Shown: positions 30,068 to 40,798 of the stretch, in pieces
Position numbering within the stretch: the first letter of the stretch is position 1
How the letters are laid out: every line of letters begins with the position of its first letter
DNA from: Nitrospirota bacterium
GTDB lineage: Bacteria > Nitrospirota > JACRHJ01
Direction of reading: 5' to 3'
DNA: 64,000 nucleotides
Assembly (NCBI GenBank): GCA_021784575.1
Contig: JAJYHX010000003.1
Location: 124,001 to 188,000 of the forward strand
The notes under the pieces: generated by a model
Told to the model about the DNA's origin: nothing
Databases searched by the model: none
What the model saw: the letters and a program-made list of their open reading frames with translations, nothing else
Program-made: the position numbers and the translations under genes

Positions 30068-31165
30068 ATGTCCGAGGAAGAAAGGGCCGAAACCGTGAGA
30101 GAGCCAAAGGCCGATGTCGGCAAAAAAGAAAAGAAAAACAACAAGAAAAGACGCGCGGCTTTCATCCTTATAGCCCTGATTGCCATCGGGGCCATAGTAG
30201 GAATCAGGGTATACGCAATGTCGAAAATCGACGTCTCCACGGACGATGCGTTCATCAACGCGCACATATACGAAATCTCCGCACGCGTGCCGGGGCATGT
30301 AAAAGACGTGACGGTTCACGAAAACCAGCCGGTGAAAAAAGGAACCGTCCTCGTGGAGCTCGACCGCGCCGATTACCTTACTGCCGTCGAAAACGCGGCG
30401 GCGGCTCTCGACATCGCAAGGAACGAGACGCATGGCGACGTCGCAAGCGTGGGTTCCGCAAAGGCGGCTGTCGCCCTGGCGAGGTCGCGTCTCGACCTCG
30501 CGGAAAAGAACCTTGCGCGCGGGGAACTGTTGTTCAAGAAAGGTATCATCGCAAGGCAGAACCTCGATACCCTGAGGACCGGCAAAAGAGTCGCGGCATC
30601 CGCCCTGAAGGACGCCCAGGACGCCAGGAAGAAGGCCGAGGCGAACGCGGGTTTCCTTGTTCCCGGCGGCGCCGGGGCCAAGATCGCGCAGAAGGCGGCC
30701 ATGCTCGCGCGGGCGAGGCTGAACCTCAAATACACCACCGTATTCTCTCCCGCCGACGGCTATGTCACGAAAAAAACCATCGAGCCGGGGGACAATATCC
30801 AGGCGGGCCAGCCGCTCATGGCCGTTGTCGAGCTTGGCGACACCTGGGTTACGGCGAACTACAAGGAGAGCCAGCTCACTTACGTCCGTCCCGGCCAGCC
30901 GGTGGAGTTTACCGTGGACGCATATCCGAACATGAAATTCAGGGGCAGGATAAACAGCATAATGGCCGGCACCGGGGCGGCCTTCTCGCTCCTTCCGCCC
31001 GAGAACGCCACGGGAAACTACGTGAAAATCGTCCAGAGGATACCTGTGAAGATAATTATCGACCAGACGAGCGACCCGAACCGCCTCCTGCGCGTGGGCA
31101 TGAGCGTCGTGCCGACGATACATACCGGAGAGAACTTCTGGAATGTCCTCAGGAACGTAATTTGA
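30068..31165 (+). CDS. emrA: HlyD/EmrA-type membrane fusion protein
   Basis: ISARVPGHVKDVTVHENQPVKKGTVLVELDRADY. Confidence 0.9.
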   Translation: MSEEERAETVREPKADVGKKEKKNNKKRRAAFILIALIAIGAIVGIRVYAMSKIDVSTDDAFINAHIYEISARVPGHVKDVTVHENQPVKKGTVLVELDRADYLTAVENAAAALDIARNETHGDVASVGSAKAAVALARSRLDLAEKNLARGELLFKKGIIARQNLDTLRTGKRVAASALKDAQDARKKAEANAGFLVPGGAGAKIAQKAAMLARARLNLKYTTVFSPADGYVTKKTIEPGDNIQAGQPLMAVVELGDTWVTANYKESQLTYVRPGQPVEFTVDAYPNMKFRGRINSIMAGTGAAFSLLPPENATGNYVKIVQRIPVKIIIDQTSDPNRLLRVGMSVVPTIHTGENFWNVLRNVI

Positions 31166-31210
31166 CCTTCTTCCCCCTTTATTAAGATAAGAGTAGGAGT
31201 TGGGGGAGTT
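31166..31210 (-). repeat. Palindromic spacer repeat (reverse unit, emrA-emrB spacer)
   Basis: CCTTCTTCCCCCTTTATTAAGATAAGAGTAGGAG. Confidence 0.65.
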
Positions 31211-31222
31211 GGGAAAGATTAT

Positions 31223-31271
31223 AGTAACGCCCCATCCTGTCCCCCTCTTAACCCAGGAGGGGGATGAAAGG
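31223..31271 (+). repeat. Palindromic spacer repeat (forward unit, emrA-emrB spacer)
   Basis: TAACGCCCCATCCTGTCCCCCTCTTAACCCAGGAGGGGGATGAAAGG. Confidence 0.8.
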
Positions 31272-31288
31272 AATGAAGCTTCTTCGAT

Positions 31289-32836
31289 ATGCCTGAGCAG
31301 ATAACGGTAAACAAGTGGCTCGTGACGATCTCCGTCATGCTGCCGACCATGATGGAGATTATAGACACCTCCGTCGCGAACGTCGCCCTGCCGCACATGC
31401 AGGGCAGCTTCAGCGCGGGGGCGGACGAAGTGACGTGGGTGCTTACAAGCTACCTTGTCAGCAACGCCGTCGTGCTCCCCATGACCGGCTGGCTTGGCGG
31501 CCTATTCGGGAGGAAGCGTTTCCTTATTTCATGCATCACTCTCTTCACCATCGCGTCCTTCCTCTGCGGCTCCGCGCCGAACCTCGGCATGATGATATTC
31601 TTCCGCGTGCTCCAGGGCGCCGCCGGAGGCGCTCTTCAGCCCATGAGCCAGGCGATACTCCTCGAGACGTTCCCGAAAGAGGAACACGGCACCGCAATGG
31701 CGGTATTCGGCGTGGGCGCCATGTTCGGCCCGATAATCGGCCCGGCGCTCGGCGGCTGGATTACGGACAATATCAGCTGGCGCTGGATTTTCTACATAAA
31801 CATACCGACCGGCGTGATAGCCGTCATAATGGTTAAATATTTCGTGTTCGACCCGCCGTACATAAAAAAGAAAATCCGCAGCATAGACTACATCGGCCTG
31901 GGGCTTCTCGTCGCCAGCATGGGAGCGATCCAGGTCGTGCTGGACAAGGGCCAGAGAGACGACTGGTTCGGCTCCCCGTTCATAGTGATTATGACAGGCA
32001 TTGCGGCTTTCGCGCTCGTAAGCCTGATATACTACGAGCTCCACCAAGAAAACCCCATAGTCCATCTGAGGCTTTTCAAGGACAAGTCTTTCTCCGCCGG
32101 GAATTTCCTGATATTCACGTTCGGGTTTTCGCTTTACGGCGCAATCACCATGATAGCCCTGATGCTTCAGACGCTCATGGGATACGACGCGACTCTGGCG
32201 GGGATGGTGCTCGCTCCCGGAGGCATGGCGACACTCGTCACAATGCCCATGGTGGGCGTTTCTCTCAAGAAATACGACGGGCGGAAGATTGCCTTTTTCG
32301 GGCTTGTACTCGGCTCCGTCGCGCTTTACCTGATGAGCCGCTTTACGCTCCAGGCGTCCTACTGGACGTTCGTCTGGCCGCGCGTAATCCTCGGCGTCGG
32401 GCTTGCCATGATATTCGTGCCGCTTACAACCCTGACATTCGGGACAATACCGAAAGAAGAGATGGGAAACGCCACGGGGCTTTACAACCTGCTCCGCAAC
32501 ATGGGAGGCGGCGTGGGCATATCGATGGCGGCCACGATGCTCCAGAGATATTCGCAGTTCTACCAGAACGTGCTGGCGGCCAACATCAACCCCTACAACC
32601 CGGTTTTCCAGGAGAGGTTCTCAAAGATAAGCTCGGGGCTGGCGGCGAAGGGGATGGCCCCAACGGTTGCGAAAAGCAGGGCGCTGGCAATGCTCTACGC
32701 GGAGGTCCAGAGCCAGGCGGCGATGCTGGCGTATAACCGCATCTTCTTCATCCTCTGCATCGCGTTCGCCTCCGTCATCCCGTTTCTTTTCATACTCAAG
32801 CGCGCAAAGGGAAGCGCCCCCGCCGGAGCGCATTAA
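31289..32836 (+). CDS. emrB: DHA2 family MFS transporter (EmrB-like)
   Basis: MEIIDTSVANVALPHMQGSFSAGADEVTWVLTSYLVSNAVVLPMTGWL. Confidence 0.93.
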   Translation: MPEQITVNKWLVTISVMLPTMMEIIDTSVANVALPHMQGSFSAGADEVTWVLTSYLVSNAVVLPMTGWLGGLFGRKRFLISCITLFTIASFLCGSAPNLGMMIFFRVLQGAAGGALQPMSQAILLETFPKEEHGTAMAVFGVGAMFGPIIGPALGGWITDNISWRWIFYINIPTGVIAVIMVKYFVFDPPYIKKKIRSIDYIGLGLLVASMGAIQVVLDKGQRDDWFGSPFIVIMTGIAAFALVSLIYYELHQENPIVHLRLFKDKSFSAGNFLIFTFGFSLYGAITMIALMLQTLMGYDATLAGMVLAPGGMATLVTMPMVGVSLKKYDGRKIAFFGLVLGSVALYLMSRFTLQASYWTFVWPRVILGVGLAMIFVPLTTLTFGTIPKEEMGNATGLYNLLRNMGGGVGISMAATMLQRYSQFYQNVLAANINPYNPVFQERFSKISSGLAAKGMAPTVAKSRALAMLYAEVQSQAAMLAYNRIFFILCIAFASVIPFLFILKRAKGSAPAGAH

Positions 32837-33163
32837 CTATTCGGCCTTTCTTATCGACTTGACCGTCAGCACGGTATACCCTCCGCGCCCGGCGACGGTC
32901 TTCCTGGTCAATGTCCCGGTTATCTCGACATGCCGGTCCTTATACTTGTTAATGTCCTTGTTGCCGGGGTCGAGCTCTATCACCTTGAATATCTTCCCGT
33001 CAAGGGCCGTCTCGAAATCGAGAACCAGCGCCCATACCCGTTTCTCGCCGCCGGAGGCCATCGCGCGCCTCACGGCGCCGGTCAGCCTCAGCTCTCCACG
33101 GCCGTCCGCATAGGCCGCCGATACAACCAGAAGACAAAGCATAAGCGAAACTATATATTTCAT
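32837..33163 (-). CDS. Secreted hypothetical protein
   Basis: MKYIVSLMLCLLVVSAAYADG signal peptide; ATG overlaps radA stop. Confidence 0.65.
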   Translation of the reverse strand: MKYIVSLMLCLLVVSAAYADGRGELRLTGAVRRAMASGGEKRVWALVLDFETALDGKIFKVIELDPGNKDINKYKDRHVEITGTLTRKTVAGRGGYTVLTVKSIRKAE

Positions 33164-34527
33164 CCAAGCACCGCCTCCAGGGCCTCGTCGGCCTGCGAAA
33201 CGCCGACAAGCTCCATGCCCTTCACCTTGTGCATTTTCGAGAGGTTGGAAGCCGGCAGGATGCACCTGGCAAAGCCGAGCTTTGCCGCCTCGTGGACGCG
33301 CATCTCCGCCTGCGCAATCGCCCGCACCTCGCCTCCCAGGCCCACCTCGCCCATAACGACGACATTCGCCGGGACCGGCACGTCCTTGAACGCCGACGCC
33401 GCGGCCGCCATCAGCCCCAGGTCTACGGACGGCTCGTCCACCTTCAGGCCGCCGACCACGTTCACATACACGTCCTGCCCCATGAGGTGAAGCCCGACCC
33501 TCTTCTCCAGCACGGCGAGCAGGAGCGTGAACCTCCCGAAATCGACTCCGATGGCCGTGCGGCGCGGGTTCCCGAACGTCGTCGGCGTAACAAGCGCCTG
33601 AAGCTCCGCCATGATGGGGCGCGTCCCCTCGACGGTCGATACCGCGACGGAGCCTGTCACGTCGGCGCGCCGCTCGGCAAGGAAAATCTCCGACGGGTTC
33701 TTTACTTCCTTAAGCCCCGCGCCCTTCATCTCGAAAACGCCTATCTCGTTTGTAGAACCGAAGCGGTTTTTTACCGCGCGCAGGATCCTGAAGGCGTGCC
33801 CCCGGTCGCCCTCAAAATACAGCACCGTGTCCACCATGTGCTCCAGGACCCTCGGCCCGGCGATGGAGCCGTCCTTCGTCACGTGCCCGACGATGAACAC
33901 GGGCGTCCCGGTCTTCTTTGCGAACGCGACCAATTGCCCGGCGCCCTCGCGCACCTGCGATATGCTCCCCGGCGCGGAGGAAATGCTTGCCGTGTAGAGC
34001 GTCTGGACGGAATCGACGACGAAGGCGTCCGGCTTCACGTCCGCCGCGTGCCGTAGGATGTCCTCAAGCTGGTTTTCCGCAAGGACGTACAGGCCGTCCG
34101 AGCCGGCGCCGAGCCGCTCTCCGCGGAGCTTTATCTGACGCGCGGACTCTTCTCCGGAGACATACAGGACGCGCTTGCCGCGGCGCCCGAGCTCGTCCAT
34201 CGCCTGGAGCATCAAAGTGGATTTGCCGATGCCGGGGTCTCCGCCGACAAGCACGGCCGAGCCTTTCACGATGCCGCCGCCAAGCACGCGGTCGAGCTCT
34301 CCGATGCCGATGATGTCCCTGTGTTCGCCTTCGCTTTTTATCTCGGCAATCGGCGTCGGGCGGCCCTTGGCGGAGTCGATATACTGCGCCGCGGCGCCGC
34401 GTTCGGGCGGGGCTTCACGCTCCTCGACCATCGTGTTCCATCCGCCGCACTCAGGACACTTCCCCATCCACTTCGGCGCAATCGACCCGCACGCCTGACA
34501 CGCGAAAAAGGTTTTTCCCCTGGACAT
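33160..34527 (-). CDS. radA: DNA repair protein RadA
   Basis: FACQACGSIAPKWMGKCPECGGWNTMVEE, GGDPGIGKSTL, KNRFGSTNEIGVFEM. Confidence 0.97.
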   Translation of the reverse strand: MSRGKTFFACQACGSIAPKWMGKCPECGGWNTMVEEREAPPERGAAAQYIDSAKGRPTPIAEIKSEGEHRDIIGIGELDRVLGGGIVKGSAVLVGGDPGIGKSTLMLQAMDELGRRGKRVLYVSGEESARQIKLRGERLGAGSDGLYVLAENQLEDILRHAADVKPDAFVVDSVQTLYTASISSAPGSISQVREGAGQLVAFAKKTGTPVFIVGHVTKDGSIAGPRVLEHMVDTVLYFEGDRGHAFRILRAVKNRFGSTNEIGVFEMKGAGLKEVKNPSEIFLAERRADVTGSVAVSTVEGTRPIMAELQALVTPTTFGNPRRTAIGVDFGRFTLLLAVLEKRVGLHLMGQDVYVNVVGGLKVDEPSVDLGLMAAAASAFKDVPVPANVVVMGEVGLGGEVRAIAQAEMRVHEAAKLGFARCILPASNLSKMHKVKGMELVGVSQADEALEAVLG

Positions 34528-34855
34528 TCGATTCCTTTTTATTTCCCCGGAGCGCAAACGCCTCTTTTGCCGACAAAAGTATCTCCGGGAGACGGCATGG
34601 AGTTAGCAAGAGGCGCGCCTGGCCTGTATGGCGCGGCTGACAGGCAAAGAAGTTGAAAGCGAATCATGGTGTTTTGCCCTTTTTTGAATTATCCGGCAAA
34701 AGAACCGCGATTGTCAAGCTATTTGCCGATAAGCAGCCGGCCCTGTTTCCTCCAGGGACCGAGCGTGGCCGGACATTCCCGTCTCCTCGAACCGGCCCGC
34801 CGCCGACATCCGTATTTTATTGACTTTCCGCGCGATTTCCTGTTAAATTTAAGCT

Positions 34856-35533
34856 GTGCCTGAAAGCCCTGTCGCCGTTAGCGCCGTGATACTCGCGGGC
34901 GGTGAAAACCGCCGCATGAACCGCCCGAAGGCCTTTATAAAAATCGGCGGTGTCCCGATAATCGAGCGGCAGGCGGCGGTCCTCCTGGGCGGCGGGCCGA
35001 AGAAGGGCGCGGGCGCAAACGGTGAGGCCGGGGCGGGAGTTTTCGACGAGCTTCTTGTAATAGCCAAAGACCCGGCCCCTTACGAAGCGCTGGGGTTCAA
35101 GACCCTGCCGGACGACCCTGAGTTCTCGCGGCTGAGTGTCCCGCTAGTCGGCATCTACACCGGGCTTAAGGCGGCGGTAAACGGCCATATTCTTGCCGTC
35201 GCCTGCGACATGCCGTTTATATCCGGGAAGCTGGCCCTAAGGCTGGCGGAGCTTGGGCTTGGGCATGACGCGGTCGTCCCGGTGACAGGCGGATACAAGG
35301 AGCCGCTTTTCACGGTATATTCAAAGACGGCGCTCGCGCGGATGCGGGATGCGCTCAAGGGCGGCAGGCTTGGGCTTCACAGGCTCTTTAATGACCTGGA
35401 CGTCCTTTACGTATACGAGGAGGAACTGAAGCGTTACGACCCCGGGCTTCTCTCCTTCGTCAATGTGAACACCCCGGAAGAACTGGATATTGCCGAAAGC
35501 CTGGCGAGGCGGCGGCAGGAAAGAAGGTTTTAA
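34856..35533 (+). CDS. mobA: Molybdenum cofactor guanylyltransferase (GTG start)
   Basis: AVILAGGENRRMNRPKAFIKIGGVPIIERQ, ILAVACDMPFISGKL. Confidence 0.9.
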   Translation: MPESPVAVSAVILAGGENRRMNRPKAFIKIGGVPIIERQAAVLLGGGPKKGAGANGEAGAGVFDELLVIAKDPAPYEALGFKTLPDDPEFSRLSVPLVGIYTGLKAAVNGHILAVACDMPFISGKLALRLAELGLGHDAVVPVTGGYKEPLFTVYSKTALARMRDALKGGRLGLHRLFNDLDVLYVYEEELKRYDPGLLSFVNVNTPEELDIAESLARRRQERRF

Positions 35534-35538
35534 GAGAG

Positions 35539-37353
35539 ATGTATGCGAACAGAGTATTAAAGGCCGTCGTTGTCCCGCTCGCGCTTTTTGTCCTCACGTC
35601 CTGCGCGGCGGTAAACTCCTCCGTAAGGAACTCCCCGGAAAACACAAACGCCGCCAAAAAGGAAAGGCCGCTCCCCGCGCACATAGGCGAGGCCTACCTG
35701 CACTTCCTTAACGGCTACACGGCCGACGGAAAAGGGGATTACGAGACGGCCCTGAACGAGTATGAGGCGGCCCTGACGTACGACCCGGACTCCGCCCCGC
35801 TTTATGTCGCAATGGCCAAGACGCTCATGAAGCTCGGCAGGCTTTCCGAGGCCCGGACGGACGCCCAAAAGGCCGCGCGGAAAGACCCCGGATACCAGCC
35901 CGCATACCTCTTCCTCGGCGCGCTCTATTCCTCTTCCGGAGATAACGCCAATGCCCTGGCTCAATATAAAAAGGCCTTGGCCGTGAACCCGAAAAAGGAA
36001 GACCCGTACGTCTACATTGCCATTATCTACGCTACCGAGGGAAAAACCGGCAAGGCCATCGCCACGCTCGAAGCCCTCGTGAAGGTGAAGCCGGCCTCGG
36101 CAATGGCATACTTCTACATGGGCAGGATCTATTCAAACGCGAAGGAATACGACAATGCCATAGCCGCGTTCAAAAAGGCTGCGTTCCTGAAGCCGGGCAT
36201 GGAGGCGGCCCTCACGAGCATAGCCGTAGTGGACGAGATAAAGGGAGATACGGCCTCGGCCCGGAAGGAATACGAGAAGATACTGAAGCATGACCCGGAC
36301 AACCAGGAAGTCCGGACGCGCCTCGCGCAGCTGTACATACACAACAAGTCATACAAGAACGCCATCGAGCAGTACAAGAACCTGCTCAAGACAAATCCCG
36401 GCAACTCCGACGCCATAACCAACATGGCGTACATATACATCGAGCAGAAGAACTACAAAAAGGCGATCGAGCAGTTCGAGCTCCTGGCCGCGAGGCGCCC
36501 GAACGACCCGAAGCCGAGGTTCTTTATCGCCCAGGTCTACGAAGAACAGGGCAAGTATAAAAAAGCCGCCGCGCAGTACAAGCAGGTGCTTAAGAAGAAC
36601 CCGAAGGACATAGACTCGATAATGCACCTCGCCTACCTGAAGGAAAAAATCGGCGGCCTGAAGCCGGCCATGAAATACCTCGGTGCCGCCATGAAGGAAA
36701 ACCCCGGACGCTACGAGCTGTATCTCTATACCGGCATAACGCTCGATTCCGCGAACAAGCCCAAACAGGCGCTCCCATACCTCGAAAAGGCCCTGAAGCT
36801 GGAATCCGGCAACGACGAGGTGTATTTCAATCTCGGCGTCACATACGACAAGCTGAAAGAATGGGACAAGATGGTCTCCATGATAAAAAAGGCCGTCTCC
36901 ATAAACCCGCACAACTCCGAGGCGCTGAACTACCTCGCATACAGCTTCGCGGATAAGGGAATAAACCTCGGCGAGGCGCTGAAGCTTGCACGCAAGGCGG
37001 TAAACTTAAGGCCGGACAACGGCTTCTATCTCGACAGCCTCGGCTGGGTGTATTACAAACAGGGCAAGATGCCGCAGGCGGAGAAGTGGTGCAAAAAGGC
37101 CGTGGACGCCACGCCGGACGACGCCGTGCTCCGCGAGCACCTGGGAGACGTGTATTTCAAGGCGGGCAGGAAGGGCGCGGCAAGGAAAGAGTGGAATAAA
37201 TCCCTTGAGATCGACCCGAAAAATACCGGCCTGGCGAAGAAGTTCAGGGCTGCCGGTTTCGGCAAGCCGCCATCCGCCGGAGCAGCTTCCGCGGGCGCGG
37301 CTCACAAAGTAAAATCCTCCGCCCCGAAAGTCATCCACGACACCGGGAAGTAA
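35539..37353 (+). CDS. TPR-repeat lipoprotein
   Basis: Lipobox LTSC and many TPR units (e.g. AIEQYKNLLKTNPGNSDAITNMAYIYIEQKNYKKA). Confidence 0.9.
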   Translation: MYANRVLKAVVVPLALFVLTSCAAVNSSVRNSPENTNAAKKERPLPAHIGEAYLHFLNGYTADGKGDYETALNEYEAALTYDPDSAPLYVAMAKTLMKLGRLSEARTDAQKAARKDPGYQPAYLFLGALYSSSGDNANALAQYKKALAVNPKKEDPYVYIAIIYATEGKTGKAIATLEALVKVKPASAMAYFYMGRIYSNAKEYDNAIAAFKKAAFLKPGMEAALTSIAVVDEIKGDTASARKEYEKILKHDPDNQEVRTRLAQLYIHNKSYKNAIEQYKNLLKTNPGNSDAITNMAYIYIEQKNYKKAIEQFELLAARRPNDPKPRFFIAQVYEEQGKYKKAAAQYKQVLKKNPKDIDSIMHLAYLKEKIGGLKPAMKYLGAAMKENPGRYELYLYTGITLDSANKPKQALPYLEKALKLESGNDEVYFNLGVTYDKLKEWDKMVSMIKKAVSINPHNSEALNYLAYSFADKGINLGEALKLARKAVNLRPDNGFYLDSLGWVYYKQGKMPQAEKWCKKAVDATPDDAVLREHLGDVYFKAGRKGAARKEWNKSLEIDPKNTGLAKKFRAAGFGKPPSAGAASAGAAHKVKSSAPKVIHDTGK

Positions 37354-37429
37354 TACTCACAGGACTCACCACCTCCCGCGCGGATTTATGCCTGGCCCAG
37401 GTCAGGCTCCGCGCCGGGCAATGGTTCGC

Positions 37430-37910
37430 TCCGCCTCTACGCCAGTCATCCCTGCCACTGCTGCTCATCGTAGGGGCGCGAGTTCACTTGCGCCCGAAAG
37501 TCAGCCCTCTCCCACCGGCGGGAGCCGGTTCCCCCTCCTCCAGCGGCGGGGGAGGGTAAGAGTTTACCCCTCTCCCTTTCATGGGAGAGGGTGGCCTAAG
37601 GCCGGGAGAGGGTTCGCCGCCATCCACGGTTGTCATAACGCCCCCTCGTTCCCCCTCTTATCTTAAGAGGGGGATGAATGGCGATGCTATTTACTAATAC
37701 TTCGACCTGAACGCCATTGAGCAATCCTCATCGGTAGGCGAAATTCATTGTTAGTGGTTATTCCGGATTAACTACACAACAAACTGATTATTAAAGAAAA
37801 AATAAGTTAAAATAGAGTTTTTCGGGCGGCATCGAAAGCGGCTCGAAAACGGGCCGTTTTGGGGCAATTTCTGGCCAAAAACGGGGTGCGGGGACGGCGC
37901 TATTTTGGGC
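37430..37910. repeat. Composite intergenic repeat, copy B
   Basis: Modules CTGCTCATCGTAGGGGCGCGAGTTCACTTGCGCCCG, palindromic unit, GAGCAATCCTCATCGGTAGGCGAA..GATTATTAAAG shared with copies A and C. Confidence 0.75.
37632..37681 (+). repeat. Palindromic spacer repeat unit within composite copy B
   Basis: CATAACGCCCCCTCGTTCCCCCTCTTATCTTAAGAGGGGGATGAATGG. Confidence 0.85.
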
Positions 37911-37945
37911 AAAAAGTGTGCGCCGGGCCAGCGCGGTTTCGGGGC

Positions 37946-37998
37946 AAAAAAAAGCCGGCGTCTGTCGGGGGGGAGGAATACAGCGCGCCGGCCTTTTT
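37946..37998 (-). terminator. Candidate intrinsic terminator of the 38017 gene
   Basis: Minus strand GCCGGCG...CGCCGGC stem followed by T8. Confidence 0.55.
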
Positions 37999-38016
37999 AT
38001 GAATATTTTTGCCGTC

Positions 38017-38295
38017 TTAGCAGCCGACGGGGACTTTCGTAATCATCCTGCGGACCATCTTCACGGTGCCGTTCCCGTAGGTGAGGATGACGTGGTCGCC
38101 AGGCTTGAAACCCTTCATCATCGCTGCGGTGGCTTTTAGCGTTATGTTTTTATTGGTGTTTTTCGGGCAGAAGACAACCGTGCCCTTTGCCGCGTTCACA
38201 GCCTTGAGCGTGCCCTGCGAACCCATGGCAAACGCGGAAGCCGCCATGCCGCAAACAAAAAATACCGCTATCAACGATAATAAAACCTTTCTCAT
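38017..38295 (-). CDS. Small secreted hypothetical protein
   Basis: MRKVLLSLIAVFFVCGMAASAFA signal peptide; SD-bearing upstream region. Confidence 0.7.
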   Translation of the reverse strand: MRKVLLSLIAVFFVCGMAASAFAMGSQGTLKAVNAAKGTVVFCPKNTNKNITLKATAAMMKGFKPGDHVILTYGNGTVKMVRRMITKVPVGC

Positions 38296-38465
38296 ATCCA
38301 CCTCCCTTAAAAATTCGCCCCCCGGTTAATTATAACCTGCGCTTCTGTAACAAAAATCACAAAAAGAATAACAGACGGCTCCTGATTTTTCAAGAAAAAT
38401 AAAACTGTATTTGACTATAAAAAAGGAGTGATGATAAAGTATATGAAAATCAGGAGACTACGGCA

Positions 38466-39923
38466 TTGGATAACCTGCTGATTTTCGAGAAAAGTTCTCC
38501 GGGAAGGCGTGGATATTCCCTGCCGGATGCGGACGTGCCTGTTCGCCCGCTTAACGAGCTTGTCCCGCCTGAGTTTATCCGCGGCGCCCCGCCCATGCTC
38601 CCGGAGCTTTCCGAGCCGGAAGTTGTGCGGCATTTCATAAACCTCTCGCGGGAAAACTTCAGCGTTGACGGCAGCTTCTACCCGCTCGGCTCCTGCACGA
38701 TGAAGTATAACCCGAAGGTAAACGAAGAGGCGGCGGGAATACCGGGTTTCGACCTGATACACCCGTTGCAGCCCGTGGAAAATTCCCAGGGCGCGCTTAA
38801 GCTTATGCGCGAGCTGGAGCGGATGCTCTGCGAGATTGGCGGGATGGACAGGGTATCGCTTCAGCCGGCGGCGGGCGCGCAGGGCGAGCTTGCGGGCATG
38901 CTTATGGTGCGCGCATACCACGAGGCGGGCGGCGGCGCCGGTGCGCGCGACAAGGTGATAATCCCGGATTCCGCGCACGGCACAAACCCCGCGTCCGCGC
39001 GGCTTGCCGGTTTCAGCGTAGTCGAGGTGAAGTCCACTCCGGAAGGGCTTGTGGACACCGCACACCTGCGGGAGGTTGCCGGGCCGGATACGGCGGGCTT
39101 CATGCTCACGGTGCCGAATACGCTGGGATTATTCGAGAAGGACATCCTTGAAATTTCCGGCATAATCCACGACGCGGGCGGGCTGATGTACATGGACGGC
39201 GCGAACCTAAACGCGCTCGTCGGCCTGGTGCGGCCCGGAGACATGGGGTTCGACGTCGTGCACTTCAATCTCCACAAGACCTTTTCCACGCCGCACGGCG
39301 GCGGCGGGCCCGGCGCGGGGCCTGTGGGCGTGAAGGCGCTATTAGCGCCTTATCTTCCCACGCCTACCGTCGAAATAGAGGGCGGCAGATATTTCCTCGA
39401 TTACGACAGGCCCTTGTCCATCGGGCGTTTGCAGGCGTTCGGCGGGAACTTCGGCGTCCTTTTGCGCGCGTGGGCGTATATCAGGACGATGGGCGCGGAG
39501 GGGCTTCGTGAGGTCTCCGAGAACGCGATAATCAACGCAAATTACCTACTGGCGCGGCTTAAGGGACGATACGCGCCCGCGCACGACAGGTTCTGCATGC
39601 ACGAGTGCGTCTTCTCGGCCAGGAGGCAGAAGGAGCGCGGGATACACGCCTCGGACATCGCCAAGCGGCTCCTGGACTACGGCTTCCACGCGCCGACGGT
39701 ATATTTCCCGCTCGTCGTGGACGAGGCGATAATGATGGAGCCGACGGAGACGGAGTCGAGAGAGACGCTGGACGCCTTTATCGACGCGATGATAAAGATA
39801 GACGACGAGGCCGCCGCAGCCCCGGAACTCCTTAAAAACGCCCCGCACACGACATATCTCTCCCGCCTCGACGAGACCGGGGCCGCCAGACACCCGGTAA
39901 TCCGCTACACCGGGAAGCAGTGA
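38466..39923 (+). CDS. gcvPB: Glycine dehydrogenase (decarboxylating) subunit 2 (TTG start)
   Basis: [59 protein letters not shown]. Confidence 0.96.
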   Translation: MDNLLIFEKSSPGRRGYSLPDADVPVRPLNELVPPEFIRGAPPMLPELSEPEVVRHFINLSRENFSVDGSFYPLGSCTMKYNPKVNEEAAGIPGFDLIHPLQPVENSQGALKLMRELERMLCEIGGMDRVSLQPAAGAQGELAGMLMVRAYHEAGGGAGARDKVIIPDSAHGTNPASARLAGFSVVEVKSTPEGLVDTAHLREVAGPDTAGFMLTVPNTLGLFEKDILEISGIIHDAGGLMYMDGANLNALVGLVRPGDMGFDVVHFNLHKTFSTPHGGGGPGAGPVGVKALLAPYLPTPTVEIEGGRYFLDYDRPLSIGRLQAFGGNFGVLLRAWAYIRTMGAEGLREVSENAIINANYLLARLKGRYAPAHDRFCMHECVFSARRQKERGIHASDIAKRLLDYGFHAPTVYFPLVVDEAIMMEPTETESRETLDAFIDAMIKIDDEAAAAPELLKNAPHTTYLSRLDETGAARHPVIRYTGKQ

Positions 39924-39960
39924 AGACAGCCCCATCCGGACCGGCCCCGCGACCAGGCCG

Positions 39961-40794
39961 TCAAAGGAGCCTTAGCCTCGGCGTCCCGGCAACTTCGCCA
40001 AGCTCCCTCGCATACCCGTAGAACTTCATAAGCCCCGCGATATGCTCTTCCGTCAGGTCGTAGGACATGGTCTCCCAGTAGTCCACAAGACCGGGCACGC
40101 CCATCCACGCTGATTCCGGGGAGCCGGAAGCTATCTCTTCGTACCTCGGCGCCGCAGCCTCTTTGGCGGCGATTATCCCGGCCTTGAAGCGCGCGGCAAG
40201 CGAAGGCTCGCGCTTTGAGGAGTCCTCGCGCATCATCCAAAGCGCGTATACGAACGGAAGCCCCGTGAACTCCTGCCAGAGCGTCCCAAGGTCGTAAACC
40301 TTAAGGCCCAGGGTGGAATCGAGCGCCAGGTTCTCCTTCAGGGCCTCGTCCCCGATAATCAGCGCCGCCTGACGCCCTTCGAGCATATCCCTTAGGACAG
40401 GCTTCTCCGGGATGAGCTTCGCCTGAAGGCCGTATCTGAATTTCAGAAGCGACTTAAGCAAAACGACGGACGTCGCCGAAGCGGAGGACACGGAGATGAG
40501 GGCGCCCGAGAGTTCCTCGACAGGCTTTCTGGAGAACAGCAGTATGCTCCCCACCCTGCCGCGCGAGCTTATGGATACGCCGGGCACGGCTATATACTCC
40601 CGCCAGTGCCTCGCGTATTCGATGGAGGAAGACGAGCTTGCGTCAATCTCGCCCCTTGCGAGAAGCGCGTTGAGCTTCGCCGGCTCTCCGGGGACGAACT
40701 CGAATGCGGAGCAGTCCGAGAGCCTCTTCAGCATCGCGTAGAGCGGCGTGCAGTTCGCGTATCTTATCTCGCCTATCCTAAGTTTATGGTCCAT
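39961..40794 (-). CDS. mqnA: Chorismate dehydratase MqnA (futalosine menaquinone pathway)
   Basis: RIGEIRYANCTPLYAML...GEIDASSSSSIEYARHW...PGVSISSRGRVGSILLFS. Confidence 0.9.
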   Translation of the reverse strand: MDHKLRIGEIRYANCTPLYAMLKRLSDCSAFEFVPGEPAKLNALLARGEIDASSSSSIEYARHWREYIAVPGVSISSRGRVGSILLFSRKPVEELSGALISVSSASATSVVLLKSLLKFRYGLQAKLIPEKPVLRDMLEGRQAALIIGDEALKENLALDSTLGLKVYDLGTLWQEFTGLPFVYALWMMREDSSKREPSLAARFKAGIIAAKEAAAPRYEEIASGSPESAWMGVPGLVDYWETMSYDLTEEHIAGLMKFYGYARELGEVAGTPRLRLL

Positions 40795-40798
40795 CGGC

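Noticed and set aside
30044-31396. 450-aa minus-strand ORF
   Set aside because: Antisense to emrA and crosses the spacer repeats; no domain signature.
34558-34855. tRNA or other RNA gene in the radA-mobA gap
   Set aside because: No cloverleaf or T-loop GGTTCGAATCC-type motif could be found by eye; a tRNAscan/Rfam run would decide.
37430-37680. CRISPR-like array
   Set aside because: Repeats are few, palindromic, unevenly spaced and of different types; no cas genes in the window.
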